A stretch of 50,225 nucleotides of DNA, from NCBI RefSeq assembly GCF_003583925.1, contig NZ_QYCN01000004.1, forward strand, positions 1 through 50,225, written 5' to 3'. Below, in pieces: positions 42,693-50,225 of the stretch (its first letter is position 1; every line of letters begins with the position of its first letter). The DNA comes from Hymenobacter rubripertinctus. GTDB lineage: Bacteria > Bacteroidota > Bacteroidia > Cytophagales > Hymenobacteraceae. Under the pieces are notes generated by a model. It searched no databases and was not told where the DNA came from. It saw only the letters and a list, made by a program, of their open reading frames with translations. A program made the translations under genes and the position numbers.

Positions 42693-43302
42693 GCACGGCG
42701 ATTTCGACGCGGCGGTTTTGCTGGCGGCCGGCGGGCGTGGCGTTGGTGGCCACGGGGTTCTTCTCACCCATCGACTCAATGCTGATCATATCAGCCTGCA
42801 TCATGCCGTTGCTAATCATCCAGTCTTTCACAGCGGTTGCCCGCTCACGGGCCAGGTCCATATTATAGTCCTTCGAGCCACGCGCGTCGGCGAAGCCCAG
42901 CACGCGCACCTGCTTGCCGCGGTAGCGCCGGGCAATGGAGGCACTGATTTCCGACAGCGCCCGGGTAGCCGAGGGCTTGATAACGGCTTTATCGGTATCG
43001 AACAAGACTTCCTCATCAATGCCGTAGATATTCAGCCGCTCACCTTCCCGCACCGTAATTTCGGGCAGGTCGATTTCTTCCAGCTTGGTATCGGCAAAAT
43101 TGTCTTTGGTTACGTCGAAGGCGTCCTCGGTGGCGTTGGCGGCCGAGTTAACCAGGCCCTCGGCCGAGCGGCCGTTGTCGAATACCACGGCCGTGTCGGC
43201 AGTGGCTTCCCCGGCTTCATTCTTTTCAGAAGGATTTTTGAGGTCGGAGCACGAGGCCAGCAGTGCAACAGCCGCCAGGGCAGGAAGGAATATCTTTTTC
43301 AT
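42685..43302 (-). CDS. OmpA-family peptidoglycan-binding lipoprotein
   Basis: This is a 205-residue protein. The signal peptide ends with lipobox LLASC (Cys near 18), so it is lipid-anchored. A linker rich in Ala/Asp/Glu (residues 20-85) leads to the OmpA C-terminal domain (about 95-205) with VLFDTDKAVIKPSATRALSE, VLGFADARGSKDYNMDLARE, the motif RATAVKDWMISNG, and QNRRVEIAVLK. It tethers the outer membrane to peptidoglycan. Its stop codon lies in the right arm of the palindrome. Confidence 0.92.
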   Translation of the reverse strand: MKKIFLPALAAVALLASCSDLKNPSEKNEAGEATADTAVVFDNGRSAEGLVNSAANATEDAFDVTKDNFADTKLEEIDLPEITVREGERLNIYGIDEEVLFDTDKAVIKPSATRALSEISASIARRYRGKQVRVLGFADARGSKDYNMDLARERATAVKDWMISNGMMQADMISIESMGEKNPVATNATPAGRQQNRRVEIAVLK

Positions 43303-43377
43303 AAGGAAGGGAGAGTTGGGTGAGGTTTCGCTTACGGTGGCAGCGACCAGATGTTTTGCGAAGCTCCTGGCAGTCGG

Positions 43378-45891
43378 CTACTCGGCCACGAATACCCGCT
43401 TCACCCGCTCACTCACATTGGTCAGCAACTCGTAGGAAATAGTACCGATGCGGGCGGCCAGGTCCGTGAGGGTCAGCCCGGCTCCGAATACAACAGCTCC
43501 GTCGCCCGCCTGGGCACCGGCAATGTGCGTGACGTCAACCATGCACATATCCATGCACACGCTGCCCACCACCGGGGCGCGCTGCCCCCGGATGAGCACC
43601 TCCCCCACCCCGTTGCCGAAGCGCCGGTCGTAGCCGTCGGCGTACCCGATGGCCAGCGTGGCGATGCGCCGGTCGTGGGCGGTGGCTTCGCCCCGGCGGC
43701 CGTAGCCCACGGTGTGGCCGGCGGGCAGGGTTTTCACCTGGGAAATGGTGGTGCGCAGGGTGCTCACGGGCCGCAGGGCATCGGGCTCCTGCCCGCTGGC
43801 GTCTACCCCGTAGAGGCCGATGCCGAGGCGCACCATGTCAGGCTGAGCCTGTGGGAAGCGCACAATGCCGGCCGTATTGAGGGCGTGCTTGAGGATGGGG
43901 TAGCCCAGGGCCCATTCCAGCAGGGGCGTCATGCGGGCGAAGGCGGCCAGCTGGCCCCGCGAAAAGGCGTCGTGGCCGGCTTCGTCGGCGCTGGCCAGGT
44001 GGGTAAGGGCGCTGGCCACGCGCAGGTGGGCGGCGTTGGCGTGCAGCAACGCCCCCAACTCGGGCACGTCTTCCTCCCCGAAGCCCAGGCGGCGCATGCC
44101 GGTATCGAGCTTGAGGTGAACGGGCGGCATGGCGGCGCGGCGGGCGGCGGCCAGGTAGTCGTGGAGGCGCTCGAAGGAGTAGATTTCCGGCTCCAGGTGG
44201 TACTGGCGCAGCACCTCGAAGGAGTCGGGGGCCGGGTTCATCACCATAATGGGCAGGCTGATGCCGTGCTGGCGCAGGTCCACGCCCTCGTCGGCGTAGG
44301 CCACGGCCAGGTAATCGACGCGGTGAAACTGGAGCAGGTTGGCTACTTCGGCCGAGCCGCTGCCGTAGGCGAAGGCCTTCACCATCACCATCAGCTTCAC
44401 GCCGGGCAGCAGGCGGCGGCGGTAAAAGTTGAGGTTGTGCACCAGCGCATCCAGGTTCACTTCCAGCACCGTGCCGTGAATTTTCTGCTGAAATGCCGCC
44501 ACAATCCGCTCGAAGCCGTAGCGGCGGGCTCCCTTCACCAGCAGCAGCTCCTGGCGGAACTGCTCGGGCCGGAAAGCTGCCAGGAAAGCTTCCGTATCGG
44601 GATAGAACGCCGTTTCCAGCCCCGCGAATACGTCCTGGTGGCCGCTGATTTCGGGGCCGATGCCGATCAGGCGGACCACGCCGGCGGCGGGCAGCAGGGC
44701 CGCCACCCGGGCGTAGAGCTCGGCCCCGCCCAGGCCCGATTCGAGCACGTCGGAGAGGATGAGGGTGCGGCGCAGGCGGCGGGTCTGACGGGCCAGGGCA
44801 TCGAGGGCGAGGCGCAGACCGGCCAGGTCGTTGTTGTAGGTGTCGTCGAGGACGTAGCAGTCGTGTAGGGCCTGTTTCATTTCCAGGCGCATGGCCACGG
44901 GCTGGAGCCGGTCGAGGCGGCGCTGGATTTCGGCGGGCTCCACCTGCCGCCAGAGTAGCACCACGAGACCGTGGAGGGCGTTTTCCACCGAGGGCGCATC
45001 GGCAAACGGCAGGGTGAAGGTGTATTCCTCGGGTTGCGGATGGGCCTGCTCCACGCGCACCACGGTGCGGTCGGCGGAGGCTTCTTCGCCCCGCACGAGC
45101 CAGTGGGCCTCGCCGGCGGCGTAGCGGCGGGTTTCGCGGGTCCAGGCTGCCAGGCGGGTCCGCGCGGGGCGGAGCTGACGGCAGGCGGCGGCGTGAATCA
45201 GGGCGTGGTCGGCGCAGTAGAACAGGGTGTCCACTTCCTCGAAGAGCCGCATTTTCTCCGCCACCTTTTCTTCGGGGGAGGCAAACCCGGCGTCGTGGGC
45301 GGTGCCCAGGTTGGTAAACAGGCCCAGCGTGGGCTGAATGACGCGGGCCAGACGGGCCATTTCGCCGGGCTCCGAAATGCCAGCCTCAAAAATGCCGAGC
45401 GTGTGCTGAGCGGTGAGCTCCCACACGCTCAGGGGCACGCCCACCTGGGAATTATAGGAGCGTGGGCTCTTGCAAATCAGCTCATCGGGGCTCAACAGTT
45501 GGGCCAGCCACTCCTTCACGATGGTTTTGCCATTCGAGCCCGTGATGCCGAACACGGGCAGCTTGAACCGCTGCCGGTGGTGGGCCGCCAGCGTTTGCAG
45601 GGCCGCCAGCGCCTCGGGCACCACCACGAACCCCGCCGCCGGGTAAGCCGCGAGGCCGCCGGGCAGCTCCGCCCCGGCTTCCACCACAAACTGCCGCACC
45701 CCGGCCCGGTACAGCTCGGGCAGATAGCGGTGACCGTCGTGCTGAGGGCCGCGCAACGCAAAAAACAGGCTGTCGGCCGGCGTTTCGATGCGGCGGCTGT
45801 CCAGCAGCAGGCGCTGGATGGGCGGGGCGGCGGCCGGGAGTTGCAGCAGGGAGCCCCCGGTGAGGGCGGGCAGGTCGGGGAACTGAAGCAT
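43378..45891 (-). CDS. murF-alr: Fused MurF ligase and alanine racemase
   Basis: This is an 837-residue bifunctional enzyme from the ATG at 45891; a TTG two codons upstream is less likely. The N-terminal half is MurF (UDP-MurNAc-tripeptide:D-Ala-D-Ala ligase): ITGSNGKTIVKE with the P-loop at 116-123, and LDDTYNNDLAGLRLALDALA. The C-terminal half (about 466-837) is alanine racemase: VMVKAFAYGSG with the PLP lysine, LDTGMRRLGF, a VGYGRRGEA segment and GSVCMDMCMVDVT. The two activities make D-Ala and attach D-Ala-D-Ala. Such fusions are common in Bacteroidota. Confidence 0.94.
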   Translation of the reverse strand: MLQFPDLPALTGGSLLQLPAAAPPIQRLLLDSRRIETPADSLFFALRGPQHDGHRYLPELYRAGVRQFVVEAGAELPGGLAAYPAAGFVVVPEALAALQTLAAHHRQRFKLPVFGITGSNGKTIVKEWLAQLLSPDELICKSPRSYNSQVGVPLSVWELTAQHTLGIFEAGISEPGEMARLARVIQPTLGLFTNLGTAHDAGFASPEEKVAEKMRLFEEVDTLFYCADHALIHAAACRQLRPARTRLAAWTRETRRYAAGEAHWLVRGEEASADRTVVRVEQAHPQPEEYTFTLPFADAPSVENALHGLVVLLWRQVEPAEIQRRLDRLQPVAMRLEMKQALHDCYVLDDTYNNDLAGLRLALDALARQTRRLRRTLILSDVLESGLGGAELYARVAALLPAAGVVRLIGIGPEISGHQDVFAGLETAFYPDTEAFLAAFRPEQFRQELLLVKGARRYGFERIVAAFQQKIHGTVLEVNLDALVHNLNFYRRRLLPGVKLMVMVKAFAYGSGSAEVANLLQFHRVDYLAVAYADEGVDLRQHGISLPIMVMNPAPDSFEVLRQYHLEPEIYSFERLHDYLAAARRAAMPPVHLKLDTGMRRLGFGEEDVPELGALLHANAAHLRVASALTHLASADEAGHDAFSRGQLAAFARMTPLLEWALGYPILKHALNTAGIVRFPQAQPDMVRLGIGLYGVDASGQEPDALRPVSTLRTTISQVKTLPAGHTVGYGRRGEATAHDRRIATLAIGYADGYDRRFGNGVGEVLIRGQRAPVVGSVCMDMCMVDVTHIAGAQAGDGAVVFGAGLTLTDLAARIGTISYELLTNVSERVKRVFVAE

Positions 45892-45894
45892 GGG

Positions 45895-45902
45895 CAAAGG
45901 TA
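45895..45902 (-). promoter_or_regulatory. -7 promoter box of murF-alr
   Basis: On the minus strand TACCTTTG, three bases before the ATG at 45891. The 16-nt segment around it is repeated in inverse at the rarD promoter. Confidence 0.65.
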
Positions 45903-45908
45903 GCGCGG

Positions 45909-45936
45909 GTTGGTGGTTGGTGGTTGGTGGTTGTTA
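45909..45936. repeat. Heptamer GTTGGTG, three copies plus a degenerate fourth
   Basis: GTTGGTG at 45909, 45916 and 45923, then GTTGTTA at 45930. It lies in the left flank of the 38-bp palindrome; the right flank carries complementary CCAACC-type repeats (46054-46104). Confidence 0.85.
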
Positions 45937-46055
45937 GGAGAAGAACTGTCATCCTGAGCGAAGCGAAGGACCTTATTACGCTGGAATGGCCGTACCAACG
46001 ACTCGTGCTCACGTGACAAGGTCCTTCGCTTCGCTCAGGATGACAGTTCTTCTCC
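45937..46055. repeat. Perfect 38-bp inverted repeat
   Basis: Left arm 45937-45974 and right arm 46018-46055 are exact inverted copies with a 43-nt loop. The arm contains ACTGTCATCCTGAGCGAAGC. It is flanked on both sides by further complementary repeats, and the whole intergenic region forms a nested palindrome. Confidence 0.97.
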
Positions 46056-46112
46056 CAACCAAGCAACCAACCAACCAACCCACCACCAACCCACCACCAA
46101 CCCGCCCCGCGC

Positions 46113-46120
46113 TACCTTTG
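46113..46120 (+). promoter_or_regulatory. -7 promoter box of the EamA/RarD gene
   Basis: TACCTTTG, six bases before the ATG at 46127. Together with its flank (46106-46121) it is the inverse of the murF-alr promoter segment. Confidence 0.65.
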
Positions 46121-46126
46121 CGGCCC

Positions 46127-47071
46127 ATGAAACTTTCGCGTCATCATCTGGCGGCCCTGGCAGCCTTCGTCATCTGGGGGTTCTTCCCGATTCCGCTGCG
46201 CTGGCTGGCCGGGTACGCCAGCGGCCAGATTCTGCTGTTCCGGGTGCTGATTTCCCTGCTGCTGCTGCTGCTGCTGCTCCTGCACGCGGTAGCCCGGCGG
46301 GCTACCGTGCGGGCAGCCTGGGCTAAATGGCGCGCCGCCCCCCGCCCCGAACGGCGGCAGGTGGTGCTCTGGACGCTGCTGGGCGGGGTGCTGCTGACCG
46401 CCAACTGGCTGCTGTTCATCTACGTGGTGAACCAGGTGAGCGTGCAGGCGGGCTCGTTCGCCTACCTCATCTGCCCCATCCTCACGGCCCTGCTGGGCTT
46501 CGTGGTGCTAGGCGAAAAGCTGCGGCCCAACCAGTGGCTGGCCATCGGGCTGAGCGCGCTGAGCTGCACGCTGCTGGGTTCCGGCGGCGGCCGGGCGCTG
46601 GTGCTGAGCCTGGTAGTAGCCTTCACCTACGCCGCCTACCTCATCAGCCAGCGCCGCCTCCAGGGCTACGACCGGCTGGTGCTCCTGACCGTGCAACTCA
46701 CCCTGGCGGCCCTGCTGATTGTGCCGCTGGCCGGCCGCCTGGGCGCCCAGCCCCTGGCCGGGCTGCACGATGCCCGCCTGCTGGCCGTAGCGGCCCTGCT
46801 GAGCGTGGCTTTTACGGTGGTACCGCTGTTTCTGAACCTGTACGCCCTCAACGCCCTGCCCTCGGGCACGGTGGGCATCTTCATGTACATCAACCCGCTG
46901 CTGAGCTTTTTGCTGGCCTTTCTGTACTTCGGGGAACGCGCTACCGGGATGCAGCTCACGGCCTACGGACTGATTTTCCTCTCGATTGGCCTCTATAATT
47001 TCCGGCCGGCGCGGCCGCAACTGCCGGGGCCGGTGGGCGGCGTGGGCGAGCCGCCCACCGCGCTTAGTTGA
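46127..47071 (+). CDS. EamA/RarD-family transporter
   Basis: This is a 314-residue protein starting at the ATG at 46127, next to its promoter box. Ten membrane helices are visible in two EamA repeats: LAALAAFVIWGFFPIPLRWL opens the first, and GVLLTANWLLFIYVVNQVSV then AFTYAAYLISQRRLQGYDR follow. INPLLSFLLAFLYFGERATG closes the second. The N-terminus FVIWGFFPI and the fold fit the RarD type, chloramphenicol-sensitive in name only. The exported metabolite is unknown. It is divergent from murF-alr. Confidence 0.87.
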   Translation: MKLSRHHLAALAAFVIWGFFPIPLRWLAGYASGQILLFRVLISLLLLLLLLLHAVARRATVRAAWAKWRAAPRPERRQVVLWTLLGGVLLTANWLLFIYVVNQVSVQAGSFAYLICPILTALLGFVVLGEKLRPNQWLAIGLSALSCTLLGSGGGRALVLSLVVAFTYAAYLISQRRLQGYDRLVLLTVQLTLAALLIVPLAGRLGAQPLAGLHDARLLAVAALLSVAFTVVPLFLNLYALNALPSGTVGIFMYINPLLSFLLAFLYFGERATGMQLTAYGLIFLSIGLYNFRPARPQLPGPVGGVGEPPTALS

Positions 47072-47167
47072 TTCGGGCGACGCAACAGGCAACATTATCT
47101 TACCTTCGGGGCTCCCCGGCGGCGGTTTTCCGGCCTCCGGAACCCAATCCGACTTTCAATAAGCCGA

Positions 47168-49774
47168 ATGACCACTTCTCCCCGTCAGGCCGCTGCGCCG
47201 CTGTGGCGGCGGGTGCTGCCGCACCTGCTGGCCGTGTTGTTTTTCCTGGTGCTGGCCGCCGTGTACTTCTCGCCCATCCTGTTCGATGGCAAAACCCTGG
47301 CCCAGCACGACATCGTGCAGTTCAACGGCGGAGCCCACGAGGCCGCCCAGCTGCGCGAAGCCACCGGCGAGGAGGCGCTCTGGACCAACTCCATGTTCTC
47401 GGGCATGCCCACCTACCTGATCAGTACCCGCTTCCCCGGCGACCTGAGCCAGTACCTGCACAAGCTGTTCACCATCGGGCTGCCGGCGGTGGTGGCCAAT
47501 CTGTTTCTGGCCCTGGTCTGCGGCTACGCCCTGTGCGTGGCCCTGGGCCTTTCGCCGCTGGTGAGCGTGGTAGGGGCGGTGGCCCTGGGCTTCACGAGCT
47601 ATAACCTGATTATTCTGGCGGCCGGCCACAACACCAAAAGCCTGGCCCTGGCCTACGCGCCGCTGGTGCTGGCGGGTTTGCTGGTGGCGTTCCGGCGCAA
47701 CAAATGGCTGGGGGCCGCCCTGTTTGCCCTGGGCCTGACGATGAACGTGCGCTCCAACCACCTCCAGATAACCTATTACCTGCTGCTGCTGGTGCTGGTG
47801 TTTGGGGTGGTGGAGCTGGTGTTTGCGGTCCGCGAGAAGCGTTTGCCCGACTTTTTCACCCGCACGGCCCTGCTGGGCGTGGCCGCGTTGCTGGCGGTGG
47901 GCGTGAGCTTCGGCCGCCTTTACACTACCCTCGAATACAGCAAGTACAGTATCCGGGGCAAGTCGGAGCTGAAAACGCCGGCCCCGGCGGCTCCCGGCCA
48001 GGTCCAGGACCCGGTGGAGGAAGGCTCCGGCCTCAACCGCGAGTACGCCTTCAGCTACAGCTACGGCATCGGCGAAACGGCCACCCTGCTCGTACCCAAC
48101 TTCTACGGCGGTGCTTCGCAGATGAAGCTGAGCGACAACTCGGAAACGGCCAAGGCCCTCACGGCCGCCGGCGTGCCCCCCGCCCAGCTCTCCGATTACC
48201 TGGCCCAGATGCCCACGTATTGGGGCGACCAGCCCATTACCAGCGGGCCGGTGTACGTGGGCGCGGTGGTGTTCCTGCTCTTCGTGCTGGGCCTGCTGGT
48301 GGCCGACCGCCGCACCCGCATCTGGCTGCTGACGGGCACGCTGCTCTCCATCGTGCTGGCCTGGGGCAAGAACTTCGACACATTTAACTACCTGGTGTTC
48401 GACTATTTCCCGGGCTACAACAAGTTCCGGGCGGTGAGCATGGCCCTCGTCATTGCCCAGCTGGCTATGCCGGTGCTGGCGGTACTGGCCCTGGCCCGCG
48501 TGCTGCGCGGCCGCCCCGGCCAGCCTGGCGAGCCGGCCACCGCCGTCAGCACCCACCCGAGCCTGGCCGCCCTGACCGGCCGGCCCGCCGATACCGTGGA
48601 CACGGCTTACCTCAAAAAGCAGTTGCTCCGGGCTCTGGCGGCTACGGCCGGATTGTGCGCGCTGGCTTTCCTGGCGGGTTTGGTAGCCGATTTCGCCGCG
48701 CCCATTGATGCCCAGCTGCAACAGCAGGGCTTCCCGCTGGATGCACTGCGGGCCGACCGTGCCTCGATGCTCCGCTCCGACGTGTTCCGGTCGTTGCTGT
48801 TCGTGGCCCTGGCGGCCGGGGTGCTGTGGTTCTTCTTGCAGCGCAAGCTCTCGGCCGGCATGGCCGCCGCGCTGGTGGGCCTGCTCACGCTCGTGGATTT
48901 GTGGGGCGTGGATAAGCGCTACCTCAACGATGGCAACTTCCAGCAGGAAACCGTGGCCGAGCAGTTCGTAGCCTCCCCCGCCGACCAGCAGATTTTGCAG
49001 GACAAGGACCTGAGCTACCGGGTGCTGAACCTGCAAAACCCCTTCAACGAAGCCCAGACCTCTTATTTCCACAAGAGCATTGGCGGCTACCACGGCGCCA
49101 AGCTGCGCCGCTACCAGGATCTGATTGAGCGGCAGATGTCGCCCCAGCTCCAGCGCATCTACTCCGAGAGCCGGCCCGATGCGGCCCCGGTGCTCAACAT
49201 GCTCAATACCCGCTACCTCATCACGCCGGCCTCGGAAAAGCAGCCCCAGCAGGCCGTGCGCAACCCCGGTGCCCTGGGCAACGCCTGGTACGTGGCCCGG
49301 GTGCAGCCCGTGCAGAACCCCGACGAGGAAATCAAGGCTGTCGGCACCCTCGACCCCGCCACGACGGCCGTGGTGGACGTGGCCAAGTTCCCGCTGCCCC
49401 AGACCGAGTACGGCACTGAGGGCTCCACCATCGCCCTCACCAAGTACTCGCCCAACGCCCTCACCTACCGCACCACGGCGGCTCAGGCAGGCCTGGTGGT
49501 GTTCTCGGAAATCTATTACGCCGACGGCTGGCAGGCATTTATCGACGGGAAAGAGGCACCCCATCTGCGGGCCGACTACGTGCTGCGGGCCTTGCAGGTG
49601 CCGGCCGGCAGCCACACCATCGAGTTCAAGTTTGAGCCCGCCCAGTATGCCCTCGGCAACACGGTTTCGCTGGTGTCGTCCGTCCTGCTGGTGGTGGCTT
49701 TGCTGGCGGGCCTTTACTACGCCTACCGCCACCGCCCCGAGCCCCACACCATTTCCGATACCCTGCTGGCCTGA
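47168..49774 (+). CDS. YfhO-family polytopic membrane protein
   Basis: This is an 868-residue protein of the YfhO type. About 12 to 14 membrane helices fill residues 15-560 (VLPHLLAVLFFLVLAAVYFS, then FLALVCGYALCVALGLSPLV). YFSPILFDGKTLAQHDIVQF and GMPTYLISTRFPGDL are characteristic early loops. A large extracytoplasmic beta domain follows (about 600-830, YADGWQAFIDGKEAPHLRAD), and a final helix near 835-855. Family members are linked to cell-envelope glycosylation in Gram-positives; here the role is unknown. It is followed by a long palindrome. Confidence 0.9.
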   Translation: MTTSPRQAAAPLWRRVLPHLLAVLFFLVLAAVYFSPILFDGKTLAQHDIVQFNGGAHEAAQLREATGEEALWTNSMFSGMPTYLISTRFPGDLSQYLHKLFTIGLPAVVANLFLALVCGYALCVALGLSPLVSVVGAVALGFTSYNLIILAAGHNTKSLALAYAPLVLAGLLVAFRRNKWLGAALFALGLTMNVRSNHLQITYYLLLLVLVFGVVELVFAVREKRLPDFFTRTALLGVAALLAVGVSFGRLYTTLEYSKYSIRGKSELKTPAPAAPGQVQDPVEEGSGLNREYAFSYSYGIGETATLLVPNFYGGASQMKLSDNSETAKALTAAGVPPAQLSDYLAQMPTYWGDQPITSGPVYVGAVVFLLFVLGLLVADRRTRIWLLTGTLLSIVLAWGKNFDTFNYLVFDYFPGYNKFRAVSMALVIAQLAMPVLAVLALARVLRGRPGQPGEPATAVSTHPSLAALTGRPADTVDTAYLKKQLLRALAATAGLCALAFLAGLVADFAAPIDAQLQQQGFPLDALRADRASMLRSDVFRSLLFVALAAGVLWFFLQRKLSAGMAAALVGLLTLVDLWGVDKRYLNDGNFQQETVAEQFVASPADQQILQDKDLSYRVLNLQNPFNEAQTSYFHKSIGGYHGAKLRRYQDLIERQMSPQLQRIYSESRPDAAPVLNMLNTRYLITPASEKQPQQAVRNPGALGNAWYVARVQPVQNPDEEIKAVGTLDPATTAVVDVAKFPLPQTEYGTEGSTIALTKYSPNALTYRTTAAQAGLVVFSEIYYADGWQAFIDGKEAPHLRADYVLRALQVPAGSHTIEFKFEPAQYALGNTVSLVSSVLLVVALLAGLYYAYRHRPEPHTISDTLLA

Positions 49775-49776
49775 GA

Positions 49777-49947
49777 CTGTCATTCCGACGAAGGAGGAAT
49801 CTGGGGCAGACTGTGAATAGCATTAGGCAGAGGACTTACACCAAAGCGGGTAGCAGTCATTTCACACCCTATTTCAGAGTGGGAATAGAATGGTGTAAGT
49901 CATTGAGCAATAAATTAGGCCGGATTCCTCCTTCGTCGGAATGACAG
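49777..49947. repeat. Nested palindrome with 25-bp perfect outer arms
   Basis: Outer arms 49777-49801 and 49923-49947 are exact inverted copies (CTGTCATTCCGACGAAGG...). Inside, GACTTACACCA (49833-49843) pairs with TGGTGTAAGTC (49891-49901), and a CTATTTC/GGAATAG stem sits at the centre. The right outer arm contains the ATG of the next gene. Confidence 0.95.
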
Positions 49948-50225
49948 CTTCTACCCTCACCATTTCACTGCTCGAAGAGCGCAACGGCGTGCGGTTGCTA
50001 CTGGCCCGCGACGACCTGACCCACCCCGAGCTGCCGGGCAACAAATGGCGCAAGCTCCGGTACAATTTGCTGGAGGCCGACCGCCTGGGCCACGATACGC
50101 TGCTCACGTTTAGCGGGGCCTACTCCAACCACCTGGCGGCCGTGGCGGCGGCCGGCCGACTCACCGGCCGCCGCACGGTGGGCGTAGTGCGCGGCGAGGA
50201 GCTGGCTCACCGCCCCCTCAACCCC
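49941..50225 (+). CDS. D-cysteine desulfhydrase/ACC deaminase-like PLP protein (5' part)
   Basis: About 95 residues are visible before the window ends. MTASTLTISLLEERNGVRLL is followed by LARDDLTHPELPGNKWRKL, the canonical PLP-lysine region of the ACC deaminase/D-cysteine desulfhydrase family. TFSGAYSNHLAAVAAAGRLT then carries the nucleophile loop. The substrate (ACC or D-cysteine) cannot be told from this part. The ATG at 49941 lies inside the right arm of the palindrome, so the element supplies the start codon. The gene continues beyond the window. Confidence 0.85.
   Translation, partial: MTASTLTISLLEERNGVRLLLARDDLTHPELPGNKWRKLRYNLLEADRLGHDTLLTFSGAYSNHLAAVAAAGRLTGRRTVGVVRGEELAHRPLNP

Noticed and set aside
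43351..44868. A 505-codon open frame opposite murF-alr
   Set aside because: Antisense shadow; His/Gly/Gln-rich composition and no domain.
47156..49783. An 875-codon open frame on the minus strand
   Set aside because: It is the antisense of the YfhO-type gene. The low stop content comes from high GC; the translation is His/Gly/Gln-rich with no domain.
37951..49947. Insertion sequences or miniature transposons with terminal repeats
   Set aside because: No transposase, no target-site duplications that I could confirm, and very short contents. Called repeats only.
1..50225. tRNA or rRNA genes
   Set aside because: No cloverleaf with a T-loop GTTCGA-like core or rRNA-like conserved stretch was seen in the spacers.

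Overview
The window looks like a chromosomal segment of a GC-rich member of the Bacteroidota, most likely a Hymenobacter-type bacterium in the Cytophagales. This is an inference from several signs: promoter boxes of the TAnnTTTG type rather than TATAAT, a secreted protein with a type IX secretion C-terminal sorting domain, tandem DUF6089-type outer-membrane proteins, a MurF-Alr fusion, and an ExbB-ExbD-ExbD-TonB-PstS-TPR cluster. No rRNA, tRNA, CRISPR array, transposase or prophage gene was seen. Almost everything is housekeeping or envelope biology.

Layout. 1-5 kb: the tail of an unknown gene, a T9SS-secreted protein, a PRC-barrel protein, a membrane-anchored protein and two overlapping polytopic membrane proteins. 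5-9 kb: cysteine desulfurase and GlmM (minus strand), then divergent MazG. 9-16.4 kb: a strong promoter followed by a rod-like, U-tract-terminated RNA candidate, then an energy-transduction cluster (ExbB, two ExbD, two TonB-like proteins, a small membrane protein, a PstS-like lipoprotein and a TPR protein). 16.4-30 kb: a long minus-strand block with RluD, two OmpH/Skp chaperones, BamA, UppS, two DUF6089-type proteins, NadK, a BamA/TamA-like barrel, a CBS protein, a hydrolase, a PabA/TrpG amidotransferase, CvpA and a YqeY-type protein. It links peptidoglycan precursor carriers with outer-membrane protein assembly.

30-38.8 kb: an integral membrane protein of unknown function, PdxJ, the selenium pair MnmH-SelD (2-selenouridine in tRNA), a small membrane protein, a TPR-histidine kinase, a hydrolase and an RsmI-like methyltransferase. 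38.8-50.2 kb: FeoA-FeoB iron uptake, a secreted carboxypeptidase-regulatory-domain protein, an OmpA-type lipoprotein, the MurF-Alr fusion, an EamA/RarD transporter, a YfhO-type membrane protein, and the start of a D-cysteine desulfhydrase/ACC deaminase-like gene cut by the window end.

The most unusual layer is non-coding. From 30 kb onward, many spacers hold either long-armed inverted repeats (arms of 25-42 bp, some of which carry stop codons, a start codon or -7 promoter boxes) or tandem repeats with a strict 7-bp period but unrelated unit sequences. Several genes also have a TAnnTTTG box only 3-7 nt from the start codon, which predicts leaderless or nearly leaderless mRNAs. The closest thing here to an undescribed system is this palindrome/heptamer spacer architecture, together with the RNA candidate upstream of exbB.
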